From Arachis hypogaea (Eukaryota; Streptophyta; Magnoliopsida; Fabales; Fabaceae): a stretch of 64,000 nt of DNA. The stretch lies in contig NC_092041.1 in the NCBI RefSeq assembly GCF_003086295.3, positions 98,667,827-98,731,826 of the forward strand. The letters are read 5' to 3'. Positions within the stretch are counted from its first letter, which is position 1; each line of letters begins with the position of its first letter. The notes under the pieces are model-generated. The model searched no databases. It worked only from the letters and a program-made list of their open reading frames with translations, and was not told where the DNA came from. Below are positions 35,913-47,390 of this stretch, in pieces. Made by a program: the position numbers and the translations under genes.

Positions 35913-36098
35913 GTAAGGCCCACGTGTCACGAAGGCTGCCAGCTCAACTTTCCGGTTGTGCCAGGTGTCCAGAAATTGCCGGAAGGACAACTTTGAGTCC
36001 CGAAGTGCAAGTTCGGGGATGACTTTGAGAAACTTTTAAGTTCAGGGACTACTATGAGGCTCGAGTGCAACTTCAGGGACTACATTGAGGCTTATCTC
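35913..36098 (-). repeat. Right terminal inverted repeat of the MULE
   Basis: 186 bp, reverse complement of 33695-33880. Just inside it are two perfect palindromes, GAAACGACGTCGTTTC (35858-35873) and AAACGGCGCCGTTT (35897-35910). Confidence 0.95.
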
Positions 36099-36419
36099 GT
36101 ATATAATCTAAAATTTTGTAGGAATATTTCAATAACTATTTAAAAAGTACATAAAAATGGACCAAAATTCAATCCTTAAAGTATTTTTGGCCATTAATAA
36201 AAGAAAATTGCAAAAGAAAATCTATTTAATGTAAAATACTAAATTTTCATGATAAAATCATCTTATTTATTCTAATTATACTCGTAAAAAATTACATTAA
36301 AATTCAGAATTTCTTTATTAACATATTAAAAAACTAGGATTAGTTTTAGTAGTTTATCCTTTTTTATTTTATTAAAATTTTAAAGAAGTTTGATATGATG
36401 AGATAATATAGCAACACTT

Positions 36420-36610
36420 TGTTTTTTTTTTTTTTTTGTCAAGTAAATTAGACAACTTCTAATTCTAGGTACAAACATACACATCCATATACTCTTTATA
36501 TGCTTACCAATATTTTCTCCTCGATTGCAGTTGGTCGGAATTAAGTTCGAGACCTTTAAATTAGAAAGGGAGCAGAGAACAGAATGACGTATGAGCTAAG
36601 GTTCATTGGC
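36420..36610 (-). mobile_element. tRNA-derived SINE, family 2, with 15-bp target duplication
   Basis: The minus strand has CCTTAGCTCATACGTCA (A-box-like) and GGTCTCGAACTTAATTCC (B-box-like) and ends in a long A-tail (T run near 36421-36437 on plus). The duplication AATATAGCAACACTT is at 36405-36419 and 36611-36625. The body differs from the SINEs at 31975 and 37103, so this is another family. Confidence 0.88.
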
Positions 36611-36625
36611 AATATAGCAACACTT

Positions 36626-37102
36626 GGTTTTTAAATTTTAAGTCAAATTGTGTTTCAAATCTAAGTAGTTCCATTTATTATCAATCCAAATGTCTATGAC
36701 CCTCAGTTGAGCGTCCAAATATCCCTTTTTTCTTTTCCTTTTTGGTTTTTGATCAGGCCTTTTTTCTTTGGTTTTGTGTATACTGTTTTGGTTACTTGGT
36801 ATCGACTTGTGCTCTGTAACATAACTTTTTTTTTGGTAGTTAGTTTGATAAGGTTGTTTTCATATTTGTTTTTGTGAAGAAGTTTTTGATGGCTAAAACA
36901 ACGGGCTTCAATGGGCAGGATCAATAATAATTCCCAACCCACTGACGCATCACCTTACGTAACAAATACTGTGAAATAATAATCTGTTGTAGAATTTATG
37001 AATGTCTTAGATTGGGCCATTATACAAAAATCTAAGATAATAGATCCAATCCAACAAGATTCCAAATTTGCCGATTTGGCTTATTCAAAGCACATATTTC
37101 AT
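36626..37102. other. Intergenic DNA, no gene seen
   Basis: No homology recognised. The minus-strand frame 36942-36703 is Lys-rich and lacks support. Confidence 0.55.
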
Positions 37103-37310
37103 AACCAACTTGGGTTGGTCGAGTGGTCAGCTCACTCGTCCGCTTAAGCAAGTGTCGGGAGTTCGAACCCCGCCTTGTGTATGCAGCAACCCATTGGCCA
37201 GCGGCAGACCTTTAAATGGAGCTCAGATCCGCGACGGATTAGTCCTTAACCTGTCGGGTGGGTCACGATTGAACCGATTAACTCGGTACTATGTAAATAA
37301 AAAATAAAAA
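37103..37310 (+). mobile_element. tRNA-derived SINE, family 1
   Basis: Begins AACCAACTTGGGTTGG, with A box TGGTCGAGTGGTCA and B box GAGTTCGAACCCC, and ends in an A-rich tail near 37294-37310. It matches the copy at 31975-32163 (minus) over the tRNA-like head and the GGCCAGCGGCAGACC body, then has a different 3' part (GGGTCACGATTGAACCG). No clear target duplication was found. Confidence 0.92.
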
Positions 37311-37668
37311 TAGTCAAAATTTTAAAATATATATTTTTACTAATATTTTAAGAATATCAAGCTATTTTAAAATAACATGGACCAAAAATAATAAGTATTT
37401 TATTATTTTTACTCTATCATAAATATTTTTATTTTGTTTTTATATTAAAATAACTATTATTTTTAAATTTTAACAATTTATTAATTAGTTTATATCTATT
37501 ATATTATTATATATTACAAATATTTATTAAAAATTTAATGCTAATAGATATTATATAATTATAAAAAATAAATAAGTTTATAATTATTGTTAAATGAAAA
37601 TATAATTAATTTAAGAATAAATGAATTTATAACAAAATTTAAAATAAATTGGATAGAAGTAAATTATT

Positions 37669-37742
<74 letters not shown>

Positions 37743-38502
37743 TTGCATATATTTTAATGAAAATCATCAGAGTCTAATGGCTGTCAATAGGAACACTTCT
37801 CCAAAAAGGGAGGGGTTCAAACCTTATATGTAACATTTAGGATTTAGGATTTAGGGTTTAGGATAAATTAGACTGATAAAAGATCTGATTTTTTGGTTGA
37901 ACCGGCCGATCCAGTCCAATTTTGATAACACTGTCCACTACTTCAATTATTTATCTACAAGTTAGTAATTATTACAACGTGGAATAACTCTCCAGGTATT
38001 AAGAGAATAATTATCCATTACCACTAAAGAAAAAACTCTGCAATCAAAATTAAATCATCATTTTCTCATAAATATTTTATCAATTTCAAGTATTTTTTAA
38101 TTCTAATTCATTTAAATCTATCTAAAACTCTTATTAATTTAGATATTGAAATCTTTTACAGGTACCTCTAACCATCATCTATATGAAAACGTCAAATAAC
38201 TTCACTATTCCAGTAACAAGTAAGAACATTCATCCAAAACCAAAAGAATTTGAATATCACATTTAAACCCATCTCACTTTGATCTCAAGTATTCCCACTA
38301 ATGAGATACATACCACATAACAAAAGCTATGAAAGAGTATATGCCTTTACACAAATTACAATTATATTATTCAGTGTGTTATAAAATGTCAATTATAATG
38401 AGATACATATATTAGAGAATATTAATAATGATCTTTTACTCTCTTTTTTTCTCTTTTCTATTTATTTATTTTACACACATTATTAGTACGAAGTTCTAAT
38501 TG
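37311..38502. other. AT-rich intergenic DNA with (TA)n
   Basis: (TA)n microsatellite at about 37671-37737. The rest is AT-rich, with nothing else recognised. Confidence 0.7.
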
Positions 38503-38511
38503 AATTAAAAG

Positions 38512-39375
38512 AGAGTAAAGTATTGTTTTTGTCCTCAACGTTTATGGTAAATTCCAAAGTTGTTCCTAATGTTTCAATCGTTCTATTTAAATCCCTAACG
38601 TTTTAAAACTGACTTAATGTTGTCTTGCCGTTAGGGATCCGTTAACAGAATTGACGGCGGAACAAAATTGAGACGATTTTGAAACGTTAGGAACTTAAAT
38701 AGGACGAAAATGTTGGGGACAAAAATGATACATAGAAATAAATTTTAATTTTATTCTTCAATAATATCAAATTTTTACTATACATAATATTCAGTTATTT
38801 TTTAATCACATCTAAGTAAATTGCACTTAATCATATTACTTTCATTTTAAATAAATTATTTTTTTATAATTTTACTCTTAAATATTTTTAGTTATCATGA
38901 AATATTTGTAGGATAACTAGTATATAAACTTGCAAAAAAAGAAAAAGATAATATATATACAATAAAATATAAATTATACCTTTTGTCTCTAATGTATCAA
39001 AATTTTTTAAAATTATAAAAAATAAATTTATTTAAAATGAAAATAATGTGATTAAGTGTAATTTATTTAGATGTAATTAAAAAATAATTGAATATTATGT
39101 ACAGTAAAAAATTAATATTATTGAAATATAAAATTAAATTAAAATTTATTTTTATGTATCATTTTTGTCCCTAATATTTTTGCCTTATTTAAGTCATTAA
39201 CGTTTCAAAATCGTCTCAATTTTGTGCTGCTGTCAATTCTGTTAACGGATCCCTAACAGTAGAACAACATTGAGTCAATTTTGAAACGTTAGGAACTTAA
39301 ATAGCACGATTGAAACGTTAGGGACAACTTTGAGACTTACCCCAAATGTTGGGGATAAAAATAATACTTTACTCT
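38512..39375. mobile_element. Fold-back (Mutator-type MITE) element with very long inverted ends
   Basis: 864 bp. The ends AGAGTAAAGTATT and AATACTTTACTCT are exact complements. The arms stay complementary for nearly the whole length (for example GTTAGGGATCCGTTAACAGA on the left against its complement at about 39236-39260), leaving a small central loop around 38935-38980. Flanks AATTAAAAG (38503-38511) and AAAAAAAAG (39376-39384) may be a 9-bp duplication with two mismatches. No coding. Confidence 0.8.
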
Positions 39376-39384
39376 AAAAAAAAG

Positions 39385-40388
39385 ATATAAGGTAATAAAT
39401 TTTAATTATATAAAAAATGTTCTTACCTTAAATTTGCGGTTCTCAATATGCGGAAGTTAAAATTCGTATTGACTAAATGGGTCCCGAAAACACCATTAAA
39501 ACAAGATTATGAGCCTTGAATTATTATAATGAGTATGTTCCGAAGATATTATTATAATATCAATTTCGTTAGGTAACCAAACGGAGGTATAGCTAACAAT
39601 GGATAAGATTGTATTGGGCTGCACTCCAAGATCCACTAAACATAAAAAAAAAACCATCCCAATGTAATTATCCATACTCTAATCCTAATTTCACTTTTAC
39701 GTTTTACCTTTTCATGATCCTAATGTCACCGCAGCCCTCCACTCTTAACAACCCCCTGCCACGCTGTCACCACTATCTTGCAATCTCGAGCTTCAGCACC
39801 GCCACCCTACTCACGACGGAAAAGAAACATCCAAAATCGAAAAAAATATTTAAAATTATTTTAAAATTTTCAAAATTCATTTTAAAGATTCAAAATTATT
39901 TTAAAATTTTCAAAACATCGAAAACTTAATAAAAAAAGAGATATCCGATAATTTTAAAATTTTAAAACCTAACAAAATGAGACATAAAAAATATTAAAAA
40001 AAACATTTAAAACTATTAGAAAAACATCCAAACACAAAAATAAATTCAAAGTATAGGAAAAAGAATCATTCAAAACTAGTAAAAAACATCTAAAATTTAG
40101 AAAAAATATCCAAAATATAGAAAAAAGAATCATCCAAAACAAATAAAAAGAGTCATCCAAAATCTAAAACAAATATCCAAAACAAGTTAAAAGAATCATC
40201 TAAAATCAAGAAGAACTCGCGGTGGCATTTGGCATGATGTGCGCGAGACAGTGGCAGTAGCACCGCGGGGAGATGGGCCGAGAGCAACAGCAGCAGCGCC
40301 GCGAGGAGAGGGAGATGAGACAGTAGAAGGGGCGCTGCGGGAGATGTGCGCGAGACAATAACAGTGTCGCATCACTAATGAGGATTTT
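39385..40388. repeat. A-rich and GC-rich tandem repeats, left part of locus split by E2
   Basis: 39826-40205 is an A-rich array of AAAAGAATCATCCAAAA and AAACATCCAAAAT variants. 40206-40388 is GC-rich (GCGCGAGACAGTGGCAGTAG and similar). The latter continues after E2 at 54478 with a period near 139 bp: CATCACTAATGAGG at 40370-40383 corresponds to CGTCACTAACGAGG at 54598-54611. No gene seen. Confidence 0.7.
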
Positions 40389-40724
40389 TGTAACACCCTA
40401 ACTATCAAAGCTCACGCTTCCGGCTGCGGACTCTGATAGCTCGGACATTACGACGTCTCTTATACTATTTAATACTAAAATATGAGCCTGTTTAAAACTT
40501 TAAACCGCAATACCGCTCCAAAAATACTTTTGTTATGTAACGTACATCCATACATACAATACAAATTACAAAAACTCACAAAGAATACATATATATATAT
40601 AATATTACAAGTTTTAACCAATACAATTTCTAGCCCTCTTATAGAATATATAAAGATAAAGGTGAGGGTACAATAATTAATAACTATAGCAATACAAAGC
40701 ATCACGACAACGACTAGATAGACT

Positions 40725-41255
40725 TGTTCATACCCTGGCCCAATAATAAAGGCTCAGGTCCAAATAAAAGGCCTAATCCCACGGATTGAGTCTCACCCAA
40801 TACCAACCTTCGTCCTATGAAGTCGGTTCTCACCACGACTTACTCTGAAGAAGTCGGGTATGAGGGTTAGCTGGCAGATAAACACTCATTCAAACGAGTA
40901 ACTGCCCCTAGAATCTCTCTAACCACTTCCAAGAGCCATATCCTAACCTCCCTAAGATAATGGGACGGTTAACACCCTAAAAAGGCAGCACTACTCCAAC
41001 GGTGGTTATTTGTTCACCACTATAAATACACTGACACCCCTCAGGTATCTCTAAGTCCCAATACTCTCCAGACCTGCTCACACCCTTGCTAACTTAGGCA
41101 TCGGAGTGTCTTTGCAGGTACCACCCCCCATTCTTTCACACACACAAGTCGGACGGAGGTTCCCGAGTTGCAGATCCATTTGAAGCCTCCTTCTTCTTAC
41201 GTTTGGGCCAACCAACGCCATCCAGCCCATTAATCTTCGGTTACCCACCGTAACA
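40725..41255 (+). repeat. 5' LTR of the Tat element
   Basis: Starts TGTTCATACC, ends CCGTAACA. A TATA box TATAAATA lies at 41021-41028, with the probable transcription start about 30 bp later. It has the same length as 49811-50341. Confidence 0.97.
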
Positions 41256-41256
41256 T

Positions 41257-41274
41257 TGGCGCCGTTGCCGGGGA
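41257..41274 (+). promoter_or_regulatory. Primer binding site, tRNA-Asp
   Basis: TGGCGCCGTTGCCGGGGA is complementary to the 3' end of tRNA-Asp(GUC), one base after the 5' LTR. Confidence 0.95.
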
Positions 41275-41293
41275 CCCGAGAGATCAACCAGTG

Positions 41294-44200
41294 ATGGCGG
41301 ACAGATTCCCCGAAGAGGGTCATGTGGAGTCAGATTCTGAACAAGAGAATCTGGACATAGGTAATAATGATGCAGACTTGACCCTCCACCAGGGAACCAA
41401 TGATCAACACAGGGAAGGTACCTCTGGAATAAAAAATCCGAAGGTAAACTCTTCAGAAGGTCGCGAATCAGAGAAAGAGGGACCATCCCACGCAACCGAA
41501 CTCATGGGATTGGTCCACAGTCACCTGGAACAGTTAGAACAAGAACGGGAGCGACAAAAGGAGACCGAAAAGAACCTGAAAGAGAAGATGGAACGACAAA
41601 AAGAGTTAGAAAGAAAACTCTTAAATTTAGAATCCTCCCTCAAAAGCCGGAACTCCCGTGAAGAGCAAGAAGAACCGCCCCTAGGAGGGGAGGATCCCTT
41701 CAGTGAGGACATAATGAGGGCAAAAGTTCCGAGGAACTTCAAAAGCCCCGATATGGACCTCTACGATGGAACCACGGATCCGAAGCATCACTTAAGCAAC
41801 TTCAAAAGTCGGATGTACCTAGCTGATGCTTCCGACGCTACGTGATGCAAAGCTTTCCCGACCACTCTATCGAAAGCAGCGATGAAGTGGTTCGACAGCC
41901 TCCCCCCGAGGTCGATCACCAGTTTCGAAGACCTCTCAAGGAAGTTTCTGATGAGGTTCTCTATCCAGAAAGACAAAATGAAACATGCACCGAGCCTCCT
42001 GGGAATAAAACAGGAGGTCGGAGAACCCTTACGAGCCTATATGGAAAGGTTCAACAAAGCATGTTTAGAGATTCAAAACCTGCCCACAGAGGCAGTCATA
42101 ATGGGGCTAGTCAATGGACTTAGAGAATGTCCCTTCTCACAGTCCATATCTAAAAGACACCCCGTCTCTCTAAGTGATGTACAGGAAAGAGCTGAAAAGT
42201 ACATCAATATGGAGGAAAATGCTAAGCTGAGAGACCTGAGTTGGCGACCTGGACACCCTCCCTCAACAAAAGAGAAGGAGAGGGAAACCAAGAAAAAGGA
42301 AGAACTCAGTCTCAAGATGCCAAGAAAATACCACTCTTATACTCCTCTGAAAGTTTCTATAGTGGATGTATACAGAGAGATTTGTAATACTGAAAGGCTG
42401 CCGCCCCCTAGACCCATTAAAAATAAAAAAGGGGGGAGCCGCAGCGACTACTGTGAGTACCATAAAATATATGGTCACTCCACAAACGACTGCTACGACC
42501 TTAAAAATGTGATAGAAAAGCTGGCTAGAGAAGGTCGGCTTGACAGGTATCTCATAGAAAGGTCGGATAGTTATGGAAAGAGAAAGCGAGATGATATGGA
42601 TAGAAGAGACCCACCACCACAGACTCCGGAGAGACATATCCATATGATCTCATGGGGGTTCGCGGGAGGGGGACTCACCAAATCCTCTCGCAAAAGACAT
42701 ATCAAAAGAATCTACCAGGTCGGAGAGGAATCATCTGACCTCCCTACTATTTCATTCACAAAAGAAGATGGGCAAGGAATAATCCCTGGACACGATGATC
42801 CAGTAGTAATAACTATGATCCTGGCAAATGCCCATCTCCACAGAACCCTAGTAGACCAAAGAAGCTCAGCGGACATCCTTTTTAAGCCCGCTTTTGACAA
42901 ACTAAGGTTGGATGAGAAAGAATTAAGAGCCTACCCCGACATCTTATACGGATTAGGGGACACACCGATAAAACCACTGGGATTTTTGCCCCTCCACACC
43001 ACTTTTGGAAAGGGGGAAAAGTCAAAGACTCTGAGTATAGACTTCATAGTCATCGATGTGGGGTCAGCATATAATGCTTTAATCGGCAGAGCTACTCTAA
43101 ATCGACTCGGAGCAGTAGTATCCACTCCCCACCTTTGCATGAAATTCCCGACTTCAGCGGGGATAGCAACGGTAAGGGGAGATCAAAAGTTGGCAAGAAA
43201 ATGCTACAATGAAAGCCTAAACCTAAGAGGAAAAGGCAAAGAAGTTAACACAATAGAGCTCGGTGGCGCAAGGGCTAGAGAAGAGCTGCGACCACAACCG
43301 GGAGGAAAAACCGAGAAAATACAGGTCGGCGAAGAGGAAGGAAAAAATACTCACATAGGAGCCAACCTAGGGGAAACCCTAAAACAAGAGTTAACTAAGC
43401 TCCTAAGAGATAACTCCGATCTCTTCGCCTGGAAGGCCTCCGACATGCCTGGGATAGACCCCGAGCTCATGTCCCATAAGCTCTTGGTCTATCCAGGATC
43501 CCGACCTGTACAACAAAGAAGACGTAAGCTCGGCCCAGAACGAGCCCTAGTAGTGGAGGAGCAAGTACAGGCGCTCCTGGAAGCCGGCTTCATCAGAGAA
43601 GTCAAGTACCCAACATGGCTAGCCAATGTAGTGCTGGTCAAAAAACAAAATGACAAATGGAGAATGTGTGTGGACTATACCGACCTAAATAAGGCATGTC
43701 CCAAGGACCCTTATCCACTGCCAAGCATCGATACCCTAGTAGACTCCAGCTCGGGGTATCAATACTTATCGTTCATGGATGCCTACTCGGGGTATAACCA
43801 AATCCCGATGTACAAGCCAGACCAGGAGAAGACATCATTCATCACACCCAGAGCTAATTTCTGTTACGTGGTCATGCCATTTGGATTGAAAAATGCAGGG
43901 GCTACATACCAGAGGTTGATGAATAAGGTGTTTGCTTCTCACCTTGGGAGCCTAATGGAAGTATACGTCGACGACATGCTGGTAAAGACCAAGAAAGAAG
44001 TCGACCTCTTGTCGGATCTCTCACAAGTCTTTGACACCATAAGGCTGCACGGGATGAGACTAAATCCCGCAAAGTGTGCCTTCGCAGTGGAGGCAGGGAA
44101 ATTTCTAGGATTTATGCTAACACAAAGAGGGATCGAAGCCAATCCCGATAAGTGTAGAGCCATCCTGGAGATGAAAAGCTTGAGTTGTTTAAGAGAGGTC

Positions 44201-44767
44201 CAACAGCTGAATGGCCGACTTGCAGCCCTCTCCAGATTTTTGGCAAGATCAGCACTAAAATCCCATCCACTATTCTCCTTATTGAGAAAGGGATATCAGT
44301 TTGAATGGACCCCTGAATGCGAGGAGGCGTTCCAGGAGTTCAAAATATTCTTAAGCCAACCTCCTATTCTAACCCGACCCGTAGCTGGAAAAGACCTCGT
44401 CCTATACTTATCTGTAGCAGACAAGGCTGTCTCATCAGCCCTGATAAGAGAAGACGAGGTCGGCCAACATCCAGTATATTTCATCAGTAAAGTTCTACAA
44501 GGCCCTGAGCTAAGGTACCACAAACTAGAAAAGTTTGCCTACTCCTTAGTAGTAGCCTCACGAAGGCTACGACCTTACTTTCAAGCTCACACAATAAGAG
44601 TCCGTACGAACCAACCCAAGAAGCAAATCCTCCAAAAGACGGATGTTGCAGGAAGAATGGTTCAATGGGCAATAGAGCTCTTCGAGTTTGACCTGAGATA
44701 TGAAACTCGGACGGCGATTAAAGCCCAATGCCTCGCCGACTTCGTTGCGGAATACGCAGGGGATTAG
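41294..44767 (+). pseudogene. Tat gag-protease-RT-RNase H polyprotein with an internal stop
   Basis: One frame from ATG 41294 to a stop at 44765-44767, broken by TGA at 41843-41845. The N-terminal part is acidic, with a coiled-coil-like Glu/Arg/Lys-rich stretch (about 41520-41650). Capsid text follows (MKWFDSLPPRSITSFEDLSR, EPLRAYMERFNKACLEI), then a zinc-knuckle-like CEYHKIYGHSTNDC (about 42450-42500). In the protease, the family D-x-G-S-S reads DQRSS (42854-42868), so glycine is replaced by arginine. RT motifs are WRMCVDYTDLNKACPKDPYP, FMDAYSGYNQI, MPFGLKNAGATYQRLMN and YVDD at 43964-43975. RNase H follows (LVLYLSVADKAVSSALI). The next domain, aRH, is in the same frame after the stop at 44765. 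Confidence 0.95.
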
Positions 44768-46509
44768 GAGGAAAAACCAACTACATGGGAACTCTATGTA
44801 GATGGATCCTCCAACAAAACAGGAAGCGGTGCAGGCATAATATTGGTAGATGAAAGAGGAACCCAGATAGAGGTCTCCCTAAAATTTGAATTCCCAGCTT
44901 CAAATAATCAAGCAGAGTATGAAGCCTTGATTGCTGGATTGAAGCTGGCAGAAGAAGCCGGTGCTACAAAGGTGATGATATACAGCGACTCACAAGTGGT
45001 GACCTCCCAAATAAGTGGAGAATATCAGGCAAAGGACCCAAATATGAAGAGGTACTTGGAAAAAACTCTGGAACACCTTGGCTGCTTCGTAGAAACCGAG
45101 GTCAAGCACATAACTCGGGATCTGAATGGCAGAGCAGACGCCCTATCCAAGTTAGCAAGTACCAAGCCAGGAGGAAATAACAGAAGCCTGATCCAAGAAA
45201 CTCTCCAGGAACCCTCAGTGGTAAAAATAGAAGACAAACAAGAAATCTTTGAAGTGGTCGGATTAAACCTCGGATGGATGAACCCCTTTGTCGAATACAT
45301 GAAATTCGACACCCTCCCCAAGGAGGAGAAAAAGGCTAAGAAGATCCGAAGGGAAGCACAACACTACACCTTGGTGAGAAATATTCTCTACAGAAGGGGG
45401 ATATCAACACCATTGTTAAAGTGCGTACCGACCTCAAAAACCACCGAGGTGTTAGAGGAAGTCCACAATGGAATCTGCGGAAATCATCTCGGAGCAAGAT
45501 CACTAGCCAGGAAAGTAATCCGAGCAGGATTCTACTGGCCGACCTTGCAGAAAGATGCCACAGAATTTCTGAAAAAGTGCCAACCATGCCAGATGCATGC
45601 AAATTTTCACGTGGCTCCCCCAGAGGAGCTCATCAGTATCACTTCTCCATGGCCCTTTGCAAAATGGGGAATGGATTTGTTAGGTCCTTTTCCCCAAGCG
45701 CCAGGACAAGTCAAATACCTGATTGTGGGAATAGATTACTTCACAAAGTGGATAGAAGCAGAACCATTGGCCACCATCACCGCAAAAAGAAGTCGGAGGT
45801 TCCTCTACAAAAATATCATCACAAGGTATGGGATACCTCATTCCATTACTACAGATAATGGAACCCAGTTCACCGACTCTACCTTTAGAAGCCTAGTAGC
45901 CAGTATGAAAATCAAGCACCAGTTCACCTCGGTGGAGCACCCGAAGCCAATGGGCAAGCCGAGGCAGCCAACAAAGTCATACTGGCAGGGCTAAAGAAAA
46001 GGTTACAAGATGCAAAAGGAGCCTGGGCTGAAGAGCTCCCACAAGTGCTATGGGCTTACAGGATGACCCCCCAATCCGCCACTGGAGAAACACCCTTCCG
46101 ACTAGTTTATGGCGTGGAAGCCATAATACCAATAGAAGTCAACGAACAAAGCCCAAGAGTGATTCTCCATGACGAGATCGGAAATATACAGGGGCACAAA
46201 GAGGAGCTCGACTTGCTCCCAGAAGTCCGAGAAGAAGGCCAGATAAGAGAAGCGGCGTTGAAGCACATGATGACTACAAGATACAACAAAAAAGTCATTC
46301 GAAGAGCATTCACCCCAAGTGACTTGGTCTTGATCAGAAACGACATTGGAGTCAACAAATCAGGGGAAGGAAAGCTCGCTGCAAATTGGAAGGGACCATA
46401 CAAAGTCAATGAGGTCTTAGGAAAAGGTTATTATAAAGTGACCGACCTGAACGGCACCGAGTTACCGAGGTCGTGGCATGCTTATAACATGAAAAGGTAC
46501 TACAGTTAA
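44768..46509 (+). pseudogene. Tat archaeal-type RNase H and integrase, frameshifted
   Basis: Continues the gag-pol frame after the TAG at 44765-44767. The second RNase H reads WELYVDGSSNKTGSGAGIIL, NNQAEYEALIAGLKLA, YSDSQVVTSQI and DLNGRADALSKLAS (about 44790-45170). Integrase has the zinc-binding HNGICGNHLGARSLARKVI plus CQPCQ, and core motifs WGMDLLGPFPQ, DYFTKWIEAEPL and TTDNGTQF. One base is lost around 45940-45960, so the frame changes and the 46045-46509 frame carries the end: LWAYRMTPQSATGETPFRLV, and the GPY/F-like NWKGPYKVNEVLGKGYYKV. The third catalytic acidic residue falls at the break. Confidence 0.93.
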
Positions 46510-47390
46510 AAGCGAACTCTACTCCCTGATGTACTCTTTTCCCAACTTCACGATTTTTTCCCAAAATCAAAGGGTTTTTTCTGGAGATGGGTTTTTAACG
46601 AGGCATCATAGTAGGGGCTAAGGGAAATAGATTATCAAAAACCCTTAGTAACAATAAAGTACCTTACCCAATTAATAAAGATCTTTTTCATCTTACAAAT
46701 ATCTCTTATAAATTCCTTTTTTGTTTTCTCTTTCTTTCTACGAAACGCGCCAACTTAAGCTCGACAAAACGTGAAAATCCCATGAATCGACCTAGATGGT
46801 CGTCAGGATAAAACGACGAGGTACAAGTCGGTGTAAAGAGGTTATATAAGTTGGTCGTAAGAAACTCAGGGACAATCCGACTCATAAGTCGAAATGAAAA
46901 CCCGAGTAGAAAAGCTCGGAAACACTTCGACCCGTAAATCGGAATGAAGAACCGAGTAGAAGAAAAAAGGCATCGCAAAAATAACCTAAGACATAAAAGC
47001 TCAATAAACCACAAAGTTGAGCATAAATGAATAGTGGAAAAAAGAGATCGAAAAACTATTGAAAAGACTGTCCTAGGTTCTTAAAGCGAAAAAAAAAGCT
47101 CAGAAGAACAGACAAGTCGAATAAAAGGTTTTTGGGAAAAGGTCGAAAAGACTTCCTAAAATATCAAAAACAGAAAAGCATGCACGCATAAGGTAACTTA
47201 AACCCTCATCCAAAAAAGGGTATTTATTTTTTAACTTAAACCCTTCTTAAAAAAGAGGTATTTTTTAAATATTTTGTTAACAGCCTTAAAAGGCCAAAAG
47301 AAATTGTTCAAACACCACCAACAAACAAGATATAAAGAGTTTAAAAAAGGGGGGGACTCACAGGCCGAGCCCCCATATAGCCATATAAAG
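46510..47390. other. Spacer between integrase and the antisense ORF
   Basis: No coding sequence seen. Around 46865-46940 two imperfect copies of GAAATGAAAACCCGAGTAGA and GGAATGAAGAACCGAGTAGA stand about 60 bp apart. The two genes converge here (tail to tail), so both transcripts should terminate in this stretch. Confidence 0.6.

Larger units (their letters stand above)
33695..36098. mobile_element. Non-autonomous Mutator-like element (MULE) with long inverted ends
   Basis: 2404 bp, flanked by a perfect 9-bp duplication GTATATAAT (33686-33694 and 36099-36107). Both ends read GAGATAAGCCTCAAT inward, and the inverted repeats extend 186 bp each (33695-33880, 35913-36098) with only scattered mismatches. 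A 9-bp duplication with long inverted ends is the hallmark of Mutator-type elements. No transposase is encoded. The interior holds gene-like DNA, including an exon-like frame at 35774-35630 on the minus strand and a pyrimidine-rich 5'-UTR-like stretch near 33960-34050 before an ATG. A gene-carrying (Pack-MULE) state is possible. Confidence 0.93.

Noticed and set aside
41021..41028. LTR TATA box as promoter of a host gene
   Set aside because: It is inside a retrotransposon LTR and drives the element; no host gene lies downstream.
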